64,000 nucleotides of DNA from Phycisphaerae bacterium (GCA_028714255.1 JAQTMR010000003.1:1-64000); one strand, 5' to 3'; shown: positions 45,836-55,160, counted from the first letter of the stretch. Notes: generated by a model not told the origin, from the letters alone. A program made the numbers and translations.

Positions 45836-47161
45836 TTATACGGCTATGTCGTGTGTTTCTTTCTCTTTCTCGACGGGCCTTTCGACCAAAGCTATAGCGA
45901 ACGCCAATGGACCAATACGCCCGACGAACATAAGCATACATGTTATTAGCTTACCCAGACTGGACAGGGTCGATGTTATGCCGGTACTTAGCCCTACTGT
46001 GCCTAATGCCGATGCAGTTTCAAAAAATAAATCCTTAAATGATTTTGTCGTTTCAGTCAGCGCCAGGGCAAAAACGCCCCATAACAACACAAAAAGATAA
46101 GATACCACATTAACCATCGCTACCCGCAGGCGATAGTTAGGAATACGCTTGCCCAGAAAACGCACCTCGCGGTCCTGACGAAGCGAGCTTTTTACAAGGG
46201 CCACCACTGCCGTAAAACTTGTTGACTTAATCCCGCCTCCGGTCCCGGAAGGTGACGCACCGATAATCATAAGAAAAATTAAAATTAATAAAGAAGAGGT
46301 CCTAAGCGAATTAATCGGTATCGTATCAAACCCAACTGTGGTCATAGCCGTCATAGACTGAAACACAGAAACAATAAGCCCCTTTTCCGGCGACATCGTT
46401 TTCACCGCCGGCTCGGTAATCAAAAGCAAAATCGTTCCTGTCACTATTAAAATAATAGACATCCGTATAATTATTTTACTGGTAAACGTTATTTGTTCGA
46501 TTTTCCCGGTTAACCTGCGCCAAACATCGACAAGCACAATAAAACCCATCGCGCCTGTTATGCTCAAAAGGCCAATAACAACATTCAGCCAAAAATTCCC
46601 CGCAAACCTCTCGAAACTATCGGGGAAAAGACCGAAACCGGCAGTGCAAAAAGCTGAGATACTGTGAAATATGCTGCACCATATCGGCTGCTCGACTCCG
46701 CACGACTTAAAAATAAAATAAAGGGCCATAGCCCCAAGGAGTTCCACTATAAATGTAAAGGCCACCACACTGCGAATAAATTTGTCTATACGAAAACCGG
46801 CCGGCAAACTAAAGACTGCCCCGGAAACACCGACGCGGAAATCCGACAAGTCTCTTCCTCTGCTTAAAATGACAAACGAACCAAGAGTCATATACCCCAC
46901 CCCTCCGAGTTGAACCAAGGCGATAATCACAATTTGTCCGAAGACGGAGTACTGGTTTGTGGCTACTGTTACCAGGCCTGTGGTAGAAACGGCGGATACA
47001 GATATAAATAAATTATCCAGATATTTAATATGCTCTTGTCTATGACTAATTGGCAGGCAAAGCAGTAGCCACCCAACTAACATATAGCCCAAATAACCCA
47101 GAACCATTAGCTTAACTGGGCTAAGAGATACCAAAAAACGTCGGACTCCATTTCCAATCAT
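45836..47161 (-). CDS. TrkH/KtrB-type K+ transporter, paralogue 2
   Basis: A 441-residue core-length TrkH. Its four filters differ in detail from the downstream paralogue: SVSAVSTTGLVT, HSISAFCTAGFGLF, TAMTTVGFDTIP and ASALGTVGLSTGIT. The ATG at 47161 follows GAGAG. The alternative TTG two codons earlier has no better support. It is transcribed with paralogue 1 and trkA. The two pores may differ in ion choice (K+ or Na+) or in affinity, which the sequence alone does not decide. Confidence 0.9.
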   Translation of the reverse strand: MIGNGVRRFLVSLSPVKLMVLGYLGYMLVGWLLLCLPISHRQEHIKYLDNLFISVSAVSTTGLVTVATNQYSVFGQIVIIALVQLGGVGYMTLGSFVILSRGRDLSDFRVGVSGAVFSLPAGFRIDKFIRSVVAFTFIVELLGAMALYFIFKSCGVEQPIWCSIFHSISAFCTAGFGLFPDSFERFAGNFWLNVVIGLLSITGAMGFIVLVDVWRRLTGKIEQITFTSKIIIRMSIILIVTGTILLLITEPAVKTMSPEKGLIVSVFQSMTAMTTVGFDTIPINSLRTSSLLILIFLMIIGASPSGTGGGIKSTSFTAVVALVKSSLRQDREVRFLGKRIPNYRLRVAMVNVVSYLFVLLWGVFALALTETTKSFKDLFFETASALGTVGLSTGITSTLSSLGKLITCMLMFVGRIGPLAFAIALVERPVEKEKETHDIAV

Positions 47162-47319
47162 AAACAATCTCTCGAGAAACTGTTTCCTCTTTAACTATCT
47201 TGCCGTCTCGAACAACATTATTGTAGTAAATCATCCACAAATTGAAAAGAGATAGTTCTATCCTGTATTTAACAGTATCATCAAGCCTGTTATAATAAAA
47301 AGGAAATCTCTGTGGTTTT

Positions 47320-49416
47320 TTATGCCACATCCGCCAATCCGAGCGATGCGCCGAACTTGCTTAACAGCACCTGGCGGATATTTTTGTGTTCCGCCTTTGT
47401 CAGCGTAGGGTCTTCTGCCACCAGCTTGAACGCGTCTTTCCGTGCCATAATCAGCAATTCGTAATCGTCAATTATATTCGCTATTTTCAAATCCGGCAGA
47501 CCGTGCTGCCTCGTGCTGAACAGCTCGCCCGGGCCTCGCAGACGCAGGTCGTGTTCCGCTATCTCGAAACCGTCGGCGCTTCTGGTCATTACTTCGAGCC
47601 TGCTGTCAGCCGCCTCGCTCGCGGTCTCCGCAAACAAAAAACAATAAGATTTCGATTCCCCTCGTCCGATGCGTCCCCTCAATTGATGCAGCTGCGCCAG
47701 CCCGAACCGGTCGGCCCCCTCGATAACCATTATCGTCGCGTTCGGCACATCCACGCCGACCTCTATCACCGTCGTCGCCACCAGCACATTGATTTTACCT
47801 TTCCTGAATTCCGCCATAATATGCTGTTTTTTCGCCGATGGCATTCGGCCGTGAAGAAGCTCAACTGTAAATTCCGGAAAAACTTTTTCAGAGAGATTTT
47901 TCCATTCGTCAGTCGCCGCGGCGACAATGCTATCTTCCTCGACACTCGCAATACGCGGATAAACAAAAAACGCCTGCTTCTTCGCCCTTAACCGCTCGCG
48001 GATAAACTCGTATGCCTTTTGGCGGTCCCGCGGCGCTACCCTGCGTGTAATTACCTCGCCCCTGCCGGGCGGGCAGTGCTTTATAATGGAAACATCCAAA
48101 TCCCCGAAGGCCGTCATCGCCAGCGTCCGCGGAATCGGCGTAGCGGTCATAATAAGACAATGAGGCGTTGCCTGCTTTCGCAGCTGAAGCCTTTGATGAA
48201 CGCCGAACTTATGCTGCTCATCGATAACTACAAACCCGAGTTTGGCAAAATCTATATCTTTCTGCAATAGTGCTACTGTCCCCACGACAATATCCATCTC
48301 GCCTGTGCTTATTTGCTCTAAAATCTCTTTTCTTTTTTTGCCCGTCAATCCGCCCGTTATCAAAACCCTATTTACGCTGCTGGTTTTCAAATATCTTTCG
48401 ATGCTCAAAAAATGCTGACTGGCCAAAATCTCTGTCGGAGCCATAATCGCAACCTGCTGTTTATTGGCGACCGCCAGCAAAGCCGCATAAAGCGCAACGA
48501 CCGTCTTGCCCGAACCGACGTCCCCTTGCAGCAAACGATTCATCGGCTGCTGCCTTGCCATATCGGAAACGATTTCAGTAATGCAGTTGTCCTGGTCCTC
48601 GGTAAGAAGAAATGGAAAGCGTTTTCTGATTCTGCTGTCGATTTTCTCGGTGCAATTCATCGCCAATGCAGTCGAGAAATGCTGCATTTTATATCTGCGA
48701 AGCGCTAACCCCGCCTGCATTAGGAACAACTCGTCATATTTTAATCTGCGTTTCGCTTTTGCCAGTTTTTCTTCGTCGGCCGGCAGATGTATCCAGCTAA
48801 ACGCGTCAGCCCTGCCGATAAGGTTTGCGCTTTTCATAAAGGCAGGCTCATAAAATTCCGGTGCAAGCTCATCTGTACTATCGAGCAATGGGGCGATTAT
48901 CCGTTTGATTTGCCTGCTGCTCAAGCCCGCCGAAGCCGGGTAAACTCCGCCGCTGAAACTTTCCGCCGACTTCGAGTGTTCCTCGTCGATAACTACAAAT
49001 TTCGGATTGGTCATTTGCAGTTGATGCTTATATAAAGTGACCTTGCCCGAAGCCATTATCGTCATTCCCGGCTGTAACTGGTTTCGCAGATACCCGCCAT
49101 GAAACCAGATAATCCTGCACACGCCGGTCTCGTCAGCAAGCACCGCTTCGAAAACCTGCGACCTGCGAAAGGCCTGATAATCCACCGATTCGACCTGACC
49201 AATAATGGCAGCGGCTCGCCCTTCCCGCATCTGATTTATCTTTATCGTCTCAGGCGTAAAGGCCCAGTCGCGCGGAAAATACTCCAGCAAATCGCCGACC
49301 GTCTCGACCCCCAACTGCGCAAACGTCTTCGCCTTCACCGGCCCGACTCCCTTTAAGAATTGCACCGGCATCGACAAATCGAACTTGTCTTTCCGCTTTT
49401 CACCTAACGATTGCAT
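47320..49416 (-). CDS. recG: ATP-dependent DNA helicase RecG
   Basis: A 698-residue branch-migration helicase that regresses stalled forks and unwinds R-loops. An N-terminal wedge/OB domain is followed by helicase motifs: [40 protein letters not shown] (DEQH), TATPIPRT, then VGVDVPNAT and QLRGRIGRG. The length is normal. It ends 158 bases upstream of trkH paralogue 2 on the same strand. The upstream gap starts the repeat field at 49.4 kb. Confidence 0.96.
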   Translation of the reverse strand: MQSLGEKRKDKFDLSMPVQFLKGVGPVKAKTFAQLGVETVGDLLEYFPRDWAFTPETIKINQMREGRAAAIIGQVESVDYQAFRRSQVFEAVLADETGVCRIIWFHGGYLRNQLQPGMTIMASGKVTLYKHQLQMTNPKFVVIDEEHSKSAESFSGGVYPASAGLSSRQIKRIIAPLLDSTDELAPEFYEPAFMKSANLIGRADAFSWIHLPADEEKLAKAKRRLKYDELFLMQAGLALRRYKMQHFSTALAMNCTEKIDSRIRKRFPFLLTEDQDNCITEIVSDMARQQPMNRLLQGDVGSGKTVVALYAALLAVANKQQVAIMAPTEILASQHFLSIERYLKTSSVNRVLITGGLTGKKRKEILEQISTGEMDIVVGTVALLQKDIDFAKLGFVVIDEQHKFGVHQRLQLRKQATPHCLIMTATPIPRTLAMTAFGDLDVSIIKHCPPGRGEVITRRVAPRDRQKAYEFIRERLRAKKQAFFVYPRIASVEEDSIVAAATDEWKNLSEKVFPEFTVELLHGRMPSAKKQHIMAEFRKGKINVLVATTVIEVGVDVPNATIMVIEGADRFGLAQLHQLRGRIGRGESKSYCFLFAETASEAADSRLEVMTRSADGFEIAEHDLRLRGPGELFSTRQHGLPDLKIANIIDDYELLIMARKDAFKLVAEDPTLTKAEHKNIRQVLLSKFGASLGLADVA

Positions 49417-49469
49417 AACTTCCAGTTTGTCATTCCCACTTTTTTTGTCATTCCTGACAATTACTCTCT

Positions 49470-49579
49470 GTCATACCTGCAAAATTTATCCCTAAGGGAG
49501 CAGGTATCCAGTTCCCGTCATTCCGAGCGAAGTCGAGGAATCTATTATTAAAAATTGTCATTCCCGCGCAAGCGGGAAT
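49470..49579. repeat. Three GTCAT-framed hairpin units in tandem
   Basis: In order: a long-loop unit at 49470-49511 (CCTGC...GCAGG stem, AAATTTATCCC in the loop), a GTCATTCCGAGCGAAGTCGA...GGAATCTATTATTAAAA unit near 49516-49557, and an ATTCCC-N8-GGGAAT palindrome at 49560-49579. All are framed by GTCAT and ATC. Confidence 0.75.
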
Positions 49580-49583
49580 CCAG

Positions 49584-49874
49584 TTACACAGCAAGGTCAT
49601 TATACAGGTCTCGCCATTCTGGATTCGACTTCTCAATCAATTCTATCTTCCACACCCGTTTCCACTTCTTGATTATCTTCTCTCTTGCGATTGCATCGTA
49701 TATATCGCTGTACTTTTCGAAATACGCAAGTTGATTAACGCTATATTTGCTTGTAAATCCCGGAATAAGTTTATTTTTGTGTTCATCGACTCTTTTAAGC
49801 AAATTACTCGTAACGCCGGTGTACAGCGTTCCATTCCTCTTGCTCGCTAATATATAAACAAAATACTCCCTCAT
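49584..49874 (-). CDS. GIY-YIG nuclease domain protein (UPF0213/YhbQ-like)
   Basis: A 96-residue single-domain protein. YFVYILASKRNGTLYTGVTSN holds the GIY-YIG motif (here VYI and YTG), with LLKRVDEHK and its Arg next and a downstream Glu in REKIIKKWKR. The frame stays open to 49934, but the extra residues are translated repeat DNA, so I start at the ATG 49874. Such small GIY-YIG proteins are widespread, and their cellular role is not established. It sits wholly inside a palindromic repeat cluster, with ATTCCC palindromes on both sides. Confidence 0.85.
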   Translation of the reverse strand: MREYFVYILASKRNGTLYTGVTSNLLKRVDEHKNKLIPGFTSKYSVNQLAYFEKYSDIYDAIAREKIIKKWKRVWKIELIEKSNPEWRDLYNDLAV

Positions 49875-49900
49875 ATTCTTTTTGTCATTCTCACTTTTTT

Positions 49901-49989
49901 TGTCATTCCCGCTCTTCTTGTCATTCCCGCGCAAGCGGGAATCCAGTCTTTATATAAGCTTCTGGACTCCTGCTTTCGCAGGAGTGACA
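49901..49989. repeat. 89-bp direct repeat, copy 1
   Basis: It matches 50511-50599 at 87 of 89 positions (GC versus AT at one spot). It holds one half unit, one ATTCCC palindrome (49923-49942), a TCTTTATATAA spacer and a head-to-head hairpin with stem CTCCTGC/GCAGGAG. Copies 1 and 2 flank the two small genes at 49990-50364. Confidence 0.9.
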
Positions 49990-50115
49990 TTAGCAGCCAT
50001 GCCACCAATTCACAATTACTGCTAACCATGCTGCCAACATAGCAAACACCGCAATCAACACCGCCACTAGTGTAATCCAGAAATTTCTCGCCGCCGTTCT
50101 GCACATATCAATCAT
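49990..50115 (-). CDS. Small single-TM protein of 41 residues
   Basis: The ATG at 50115 opens a 41-codon frame with a polar start (MIDMCRTAARNFW), one hydrophobic helix of about 25 residues rich in Ala, Val, Ile and Leu, and a WWHGC end. It starts nine bases after the stop of the 50125 gene, so the two look coupled. Its stop begins right at the end of direct repeat copy 1. The ribosome site is weak. Families of this size cannot be assigned by eye; a small membrane toxin or membrane-sensor peptide is possible. Confidence 0.45.
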   Translation of the reverse strand: MIDMCRTAARNFWITLVAVLIAVFAMLAAWLAVIVNWWHGC

Positions 50116-50124
50116 TGTCTCAGT

Positions 50125-50364
50125 TTATAAGGCGTTGTTGATATTTTGAACGAGTTCCGATTCTGAAATAGGATTATAATGAATCGTTTTTGTTTCACCT
50201 GTTGCTGTTTTTTCCGTTGTGATGCCACTAAATTCTTGATGGACGTAACCTGCACCAACTTCCTTAGCCAATCGCTGCAATTTCTCTAATCGCCGCCCTG
50301 CGTTTTCGTCTGCCAAGATAACATTTAGTTCTTTTTTCTTTTTCTCTGTTTCCCAATGTTTCAT
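50125..50364 (-). CDS. Small soluble protein, first gene of the repeat-flanked cassette
   Basis: The protein has 79 residues and is Lys/Glu-rich, with a helical N-terminal half (KHWETEKKKKELNVILADEN) and a Thr-rich centre (GITTEKTATGETKTIH). A near-ideal AGGAG site sits six bases before the ATG, which supports real expression. I do not recognise the family. With the 41-residue membrane ORF it forms a two-gene cassette between 89-bp direct repeats. Confidence 0.6.
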   Translation of the reverse strand: MKHWETEKKKKELNVILADENAGRRLEKLQRLAKEVGAGYVHQEFSGITTEKTATGETKTIHYNPISESELVQNINNAL

Positions 50365-50510
50365 TTTACACTCCTGTTTATACGATAGCCTAAGAGCTTA
50401 TAACAAAACCATCGTTGCTTTCTGTTATTCCGTGTCTTTTTGTCATTTTGTCTTTTTTTGTCATACCTGCGGAATTTATCCCCAAGGGAGCAGGTATCCA
50501 CCTTTTTCCC

Positions 50511-50599
50511 TGTCATTCCCGCTCTTCTTGTCATTCCCGCGCAAGCGGGAATCCAGTCTTTATATAAATTTCTGGACTCCTGCTTTCGCAGGAGTGACA
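50511..50599. repeat. 89-bp direct repeat, copy 2
   Basis: This copy lies 610 bases from copy 1 with two differences. A long-loop unit (50460-50500) precedes it, and the pcm stop region begins just after it. The ATTCCC palindrome within is at 50533-50552. Confidence 0.9.
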
Positions 50600-50604
50600 A
50601 ATAA

Positions 50605-51267
50605 CTATTCTTCGAAACCATATTTGCCGAGCAGTTTCACGAATCGACAGCCGCAAACTGCTTTGCTTGAAATTTTGCCTTTTTTCTTTTCGCAGACAAT
50701 AAGCTCCTGAACCATCTCGGAACCGACAGGCCCGACCATAACGCCGCCCTCTGCGAGCTGTTCTACCAAAGGCCCCGGCATCTTCGGCACCGCCGCCGTA
50801 ATTATAATCCTGTCAAAAGTTCGCTTCTTCGGCCAGCCAAGGCCGCCGTCACCGACACAGAACTCGGCATTGTCGATACCCAGTCTGCCCAAAACCGCCT
50901 GGGCAGATTCGGATAGTTGTGCGAACTTTTCTATCGTATAAACTTTTTCCGCCAGCTTACTCAAAACAGCAGTCTGATACCCGCTGCCGGTTCCAATCTC
51001 CAGAACCTCACCGCCCGGATAAAGTCTAAGCTCCTGCGTCATCAAAGCGACGATATAAGGCTGCGAAATAGTTTGCCCCATCCCGACGGGCAGAGGGTTG
51101 TCGGCATAAGCCTGCGGCTGATATGCCTCCGGCACAAATTCCTCCCGCCTAATCTCGCTCATCACCTTCAGAACACAGGCATCCGTTATGCCTCGACCCC
51201 TCAAATCCACCTTGAGCATCCGTTCCCGCTCTTTGGCGAATCTATCCTTGCTCTGGCAGTTATTCAT
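50605..51267 (-). CDS. pcm: Protein-L-isoaspartate O-methyltransferase
   Basis: A 220-residue SAM-dependent enzyme that repairs isoaspartyl damage in proteins. It shows the RGRGI...VLKVMSEIRREEFVP opening, the substrate loop MGQTISQPY, SAM motif I VLEIGTGSGYQTAVL and PLVEQLAEGGVMVGPVG. The ATG at 51267 gives the usual N-terminal helix before MLKVDLRGRGI; a Met at 51219 is an alternative with a slightly better ribosome site. It ends next to direct repeat copy 2. Confidence 0.93.
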   Translation of the reverse strand: MNNCQSKDRFAKERERMLKVDLRGRGITDACVLKVMSEIRREEFVPEAYQPQAYADNPLPVGMGQTISQPYIVALMTQELRLYPGGEVLEIGTGSGYQTAVLSKLAEKVYTIEKFAQLSESAQAVLGRLGIDNAEFCVGDGGLGWPKKRTFDRIIITAAVPKMPGPLVEQLAEGGVMVGPVGSEMVQELIVCEKKKGKISSKAVCGCRFVKLLGKYGFEE

Positions 51268-51327
51268 AGCAAAAGTATCGTTGTTTAATAGTGGTTTTGC
51301 AAACCAATTTTAGACGCCGTTAAACTC

Positions 51328-51355
51328 ATTGCTATCGCTCCGTCACATGGTAAAA
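51328..51355 (+). promoter_or_regulatory. Sigma-70-like promoter upstream of bioD
   Basis: TTGCTA (51328-51333) and TAAAAT (51350-51355) are 16 bases apart, with bioD starting 48 bases later. No BirA-type operator could be recognised. Confidence 0.35.
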
Positions 51356-51402
51356 TAACTTTTGTTATTATTTTCTCCGTAAGGAGCCTTTAGGACTCTC
51401 TA

Positions 51403-52143
51403 ATGCCTATTAATCTGAACCTGCCAAAAAAGGCCGGCCTTTTCGTAACCGGCACCGACACCGGCACAGGCAAAACGTTAATCGCCGGTGCCATCGCTAA
51501 AATTCTCGCCGATAAAGGCCTCCGCGTCGGCGTGTTCAAGCCGATTGCCACGGGCTGCCAACATAAATGGGACGGCCTTGTAAGCAGTGACACCGAATTT
51601 CTCGCCCAATGCGCAAACAGCAACCTGCCGCTATCAACAATAACTCCCGTAGGCTACCGCACGCCGGCAGCGCCTATTGTAAGCGCAGCCCGCGACGGCT
51701 ACGCAATTGATTTCGACAAAATCGCCGCCGCCTATAAAGAGATATGCCAAAACAGTGACATAGTTTTAGTCGAGGGTATCGGCGGCGTGCGCGTACCCTT
51801 AACGGAAGAGTTTGACCTGCTGGATTTGGCAGTCGAATTCGACCTGCCCGCGGTAATAGTCACAAGGCCGAATCTGGGCACGATAAACCATACACTTATG
51901 ACGATAGACTGCCTGCGCGCGGCAAAACTAAAAATCGCAGGGGTAGTTATTAACAACTATAACGCCACCGAATCGACCGTAGCCGAGGACACCGCGCCGG
52001 AAACAATCGCCCAATGCAGCGGCGAAGATATTCTTGCGGTTGTACCTTTCGACGAAACCGTCGATACTGAAAAATCGAACTTGGGGGAGTTTATTCTCGG
52101 CTCTCTGATGGATTGCGACTGGGAAAAGCTGGCCGGGCTATAA
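51403..52143 (+). CDS. bioD: Dethiobiotin synthetase
   Basis: A 246-residue ATP-dependent enzyme that closes the ureido ring of dethiobiotin from 7,8-diaminopelargonate and CO2. The P-loop is FVTGTDTGTGKTLIAGA, KPIATGC follows at about 46-52, and VEGIGGVRVPL carries a catalytic segment. The length is a little above average because of a C-terminal extension. bioA, bioB and bioF are not in the window. It has its own promoter candidate. Confidence 0.93.
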   Translation: MPINLNLPKKAGLFVTGTDTGTGKTLIAGAIAKILADKGLRVGVFKPIATGCQHKWDGLVSSDTEFLAQCANSNLPLSTITPVGYRTPAAPIVSAARDGYAIDFDKIAAAYKEICQNSDIVLVEGIGGVRVPLTEEFDLLDLAVEFDLPAVIVTRPNLGTINHTLMTIDCLRAAKLKIAGVVINNYNATESTVAEDTAPETIAQCSGEDILAVVPFDETVDTEKSNLGEFILGSLMDCDWEKLAGL

Positions 52144-52222
52144 ATAAAAAGCCGGTTTCAAAATGCCGCATATTAAGGTATCATATCAATAACTTATAAC
52201 AAAACGGCTGCTTTCTCCTGTC

Positions 52223-52242
52223 ATTCCCGCGAAAGCGGGAAT
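52223..52242. repeat. Single ATTCCC-N8-GGGAAT palindrome between bioD and nadB
   Basis: A lone GTCATTCCCGCG...GGGAATCCAG unit with no partner hairpin. It lies 28 bases upstream of the nadB -35 candidate. Confidence 0.75.
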
Positions 52243-52270
52243 CCAGTTGCTTTTATTTGGGCAGACAATC

Positions 52271-52300
52271 TTGACGATAAATTTGTTATAAACTTTATAA
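52271..52300 (+). promoter_or_regulatory. Sigma-70-like promoter upstream of nadB
   Basis: TTGACG (52271-52276) and TTATAA (52295-52300) are 18 bases apart, about 48 bases before the nadB ATG. Confidence 0.45.
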
Positions 52301-52347
52301 GAAAAATAATGGATTCTAATTTAGATTACTTTCTTGAGAGTTAAAAT

Positions 52348-53961
52348 ATGGCAAGCCAGCCGGAATTCAGACGCTATCTCGTAAATGTCGATTCTGCCAC
52401 AACGCAGCAGCTTTTCACCGATTGCCTGGTGATTGGAGCCGGCATCGCGGGCCTCCGCGCCGCCATCGAAGCATCGCAGCACCGCAGCGTCATTATCATC
52501 TGCAAGGATTCTCTCCAGGAAAGCAACACCTGGAAGGCGCAGGGCGGCATCGCAACCGTGCTCAACAAAACCGACACCTTCGAATCGCACATAGCAGATA
52601 CGCTCAATACCGGCTGCGGCCTGTGCAATGAGAAAATAGTCGATACGGTCGTTCGCCAGGGTCCCGAACTAATACAGCAACTGCTTGACTGGGGAGCAAA
52701 ATTCGATTTAACAAACGGCTCCATCGCTACTACACTCGAAGGCGGACACAGTCACGCCCGCATCGCCCACGCTCACGGCGATGAAACAGGCCGAATAATC
52801 GCCGAAACCCTCATCAAAAAGGTCAGGGAAAATCCGAATATAACAATCATAGAAAATTTTTACGTAACAGATTTAATCACAAACGACCAAAACCAGTGTC
52901 TTGGAATAATCGGCTGTGATAATCGGGGGTCGCAGATAATCTGGGCGGCGAGCACAATACTATCTACCGGCGGGGCGGGTCTGCTCTACCGCGAAACGAC
53001 CAATACCGAGATTGCAACCGGCGACGGAATCGCTATGGCTTACCGCGCCGGGGCCGTGCTGCGGGATTTGGAGTTTATGCAGTTTCACCCGACAACGCTC
53101 TACATCGCCGGCGCATCACGTGCCTTGATTACCGAAGCACTCCGCGGCGAAGGAGCAATCCTCGTGGATGGTAACAATTCGGCGTTTATGAAAGAATACC
53201 ACAAAGCCGCCGAACTGGCGCCGCGTGACGTCGTCAGCAGGGCAATCCTCCGCCAAATGCTCAAAACCAAATCGACGCACGTCTATCTGGACGTCCGCCA
53301 TCTGGACAAAACTCATTTCACGGAAAGGTTTCCTACAATCAGCGAACTGTGCGAAAGTTTCGACATAGACGTCAGCCGGGATTTGATTCCAGTCCGGCCG
53401 AGCGCGCACTATCTTGTCGGCGGAGTAAAAACCGACGCCGACGCCCGGACAAACGTTGAAAATCTTTACGCCTGCGGCGAAGCCGCCTCGACCGGCCTGC
53501 ACGGCGCTAATCGGCTCGGCAGTAATTCTCTGCTCGAAGGACTGGTCTTCGGAAAAACCGCGGGCCAATCCGCCTGCGACAATATAAAGGCAGACTCCTC
53601 TCACAACAGACCGCCTTCGATACGATACCAGATTCCACATTCGAGCCGGTCCCGGCTGGATACCGCAGACGTCAGAAATTCGCTGCGGGCACTTATGTGG
53701 CGAAACGTCGGAATCATAAGAAAGGCCCAGCCGTTAAAAGAAGCACAGGAAATTATCAATTTCTGGCAGCGATATGTGATGGACAAAGTCTTCGACAACC
53801 CCGCAGGCTGGGAATGCCAGAATATGCTCACGGTCTGTCTGCTGATGGCGCGTGCCGCCGAGGCCAGATGCGAAAGCAGGGGTGTGCACTTCAGAAGCGA
53901 TTTCCCCGATATCGATGATAAGCAATTCAAAAAGCACCTCGAAATATCTTCTGGAAAATAA
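52348..53961 (+). CDS. nadB: L-aspartate oxidase
   Basis: A 537-residue flavoenzyme that oxidises aspartate to iminoaspartate for NAD synthesis. The FAD-binding start is CLVIGAGIAGLRAAIEAS. The substrate region ARIAHAHGDETGR, the FMQFHPTTLY segment and RPSAHYLVGGVKTDADART are typical, and the C-terminal helical domain is present. In anaerobes the electron acceptor is often fumarate. nadA and nadC are not in the window. It ends 54 bases before the RNase P RNA gene. Confidence 0.95.
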   Translation: MASQPEFRRYLVNVDSATTQQLFTDCLVIGAGIAGLRAAIEASQHRSVIIICKDSLQESNTWKAQGGIATVLNKTDTFESHIADTLNTGCGLCNEKIVDTVVRQGPELIQQLLDWGAKFDLTNGSIATTLEGGHSHARIAHAHGDETGRIIAETLIKKVRENPNITIIENFYVTDLITNDQNQCLGIIGCDNRGSQIIWAASTILSTGGAGLLYRETTNTEIATGDGIAMAYRAGAVLRDLEFMQFHPTTLYIAGASRALITEALRGEGAILVDGNNSAFMKEYHKAAELAPRDVVSRAILRQMLKTKSTHVYLDVRHLDKTHFTERFPTISELCESFDIDVSRDLIPVRPSAHYLVGGVKTDADARTNVENLYACGEAASTGLHGANRLGSNSLLEGLVFGKTAGQSACDNIKADSSHNRPPSIRYQIPHSSRSRLDTADVRNSLRALMWRNVGIIRKAQPLKEAQEIINFWQRYVMDKVFDNPAGWECQNMLTVCLLMARAAEARCESRGVHFRSDFPDIDDKQFKKHLEISSGK

Positions 53962-54014
53962 AGCCGATTATTGTTATACTGATTTTCAGGTCGCGGCAAA
54001 ATAATCGATTAAAA

Positions 54015-54450
54015 AGAGTGGGTCGGGCTGTCGTCCCCGCTGCTTCGTTTTGCGAAGCAAAACGGCGGGGGAGGAAAGTCCGAGCAGGACAGGGCACGGT
54101 GATGGCTAACGGCCACCCGGGGCGACCCGCGGGATAGTGCCACAGAAAATACACAGCCCCCATGCCTTGCTGTCGCAAGACAGCAATGGGGGCAAAGGTG
54201 AAATGGTGCGGTAAGAGCGCACCGCGCTTCTGGTGACAGGAGCGGCAGGGTAAACCCCACCGCCTGCAAGACCAAGCTTGTCTCCGCGAGAGCGGAGATT
54301 GCCGATGCTCGGCCCGGGCAATATCGGCAGGTAGGTCGCTTGCCCCCATGTCTTCTGTCGAAGACAGAAAAGGGGGCTGAGCCGGCTGGTAACAGCCGGT
54401 CTTAGATAAATGACAGCCTAAAACAGAACTCGGCTTACTGACCCGCTCTT
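54015..54450 (+). ncRNA. rnpB: RNase P RNA, bacterial type A
   Basis: The RNA subunit that removes 5' leaders from pre-tRNA. The P4 segment GAGGAAAGTCCGAGC, the GGTGCGGTAAGAGCGCACCG block (P13/P14), a TAAACCCCACC segment and the closing ACAGAACTCGGCTTAC are all characteristic. The ends AGAGTGGGTC and GACCCGCTCT pair as P1 and are followed by five T, so P1 may double as a terminator. Two extended hairpins, at the P12 position (54156-54193) and at the P19 position (54342-54377), share GCCCCCATG and CTGTCG. A TATACT box at 53975 may start transcription. Confidence 0.97.
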
Positions 54451-55160
54451 TTTATTCGATTATTTATCGCTTCCCCTCATTGCAGAGGTCAAAGCAATCT
54501 CAAAATGTTTAGCCGTTGTCGGCACGTCCTGAGCAAAGTCGAAGGACACGACAACATTTTGTTCCCGCGAAACCCGTCCTAAGTGACGATATATCCTTGT
54601 CATTCCAGCACAGGAGAAAATCCAGCCCCAGTCATTCCGAGCGCAGTCGAGGAATCTATTATTAAAAATTGTCATTCCCGCGAAGGCGGGAATCCAGATA
54701 GCAGGGTGGGGCTTGTTTATACTGAGTTTGTCGAAGTACCCCACCAATTCCACTCTTTGATTTTCTTCTCTCTGTGAACTCTGTGGCTAAAAATAACAGT
54801 GTAAATCTGTCCGCCGTAAGGCGAGGCCTCGCCAAGGGCGGGTGTTAATCCGTGTCTAAAAACTTGTGTTCATTCGTGTGAATTCGTGGTTAACTTTTCT
54901 TCGACTCGGCGGATGTCTTACTGGCTAAAAAAACCCGTTCAATAAAAAGGGCATCCCTTTGGGATTCCGCAATTTTGCACTTTGCGCTCGCGCAGCGTCT
55001 CGGCGTAGTCCCTTGGGCGAAGGCGGATTGATTTTTAATTTACTTTCTATCCCCTCTGTGTAATCCGCGCAATCAACGACTAAATCCCCTTTTGAATTTC
55101 GTATTTTGAAAATTCGAATTTGTTTAGGATTTAGGGTTTAGTATTTGGGATTCTCCCCTA
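54451..55160. repeat. Repeat field after RNase P RNA
   Basis: No gene is apparent. It contains a CTGAGCAAAGTCGAAGG unit near 54529, a GTCATTCCGAGCGCAGTCGA unit near 54624-54665, an ATTCCC palindrome at 54674-54693, a GGTGGGG...TACCCCACC element near 54704-54745, and, at 54765-54905, CACGAATGAACACGAAT-type words in reverse. From 55100 a stretch like TTAGGATTTAGGGTTTAG runs to the lipoprotein stop. Confidence 0.6.

Noticed and set aside
47121-47330. 69-codon minus-strand frame between recG and trkH
   Set aside because: It overlaps the ends of both flanking genes and lacks a ribosome site.
49871-50104. 77-codon minus-strand frame over direct repeat copy 1
   Set aside because: It overlaps the better-supported 41-codon membrane ORF in another frame, and its second half is translated repeat DNA.
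49470-50600. Possible CRISPR array in the repeat cluster
   Set aside because: Units are palindromes of unequal length without regular spacers, and no cas genes are near.
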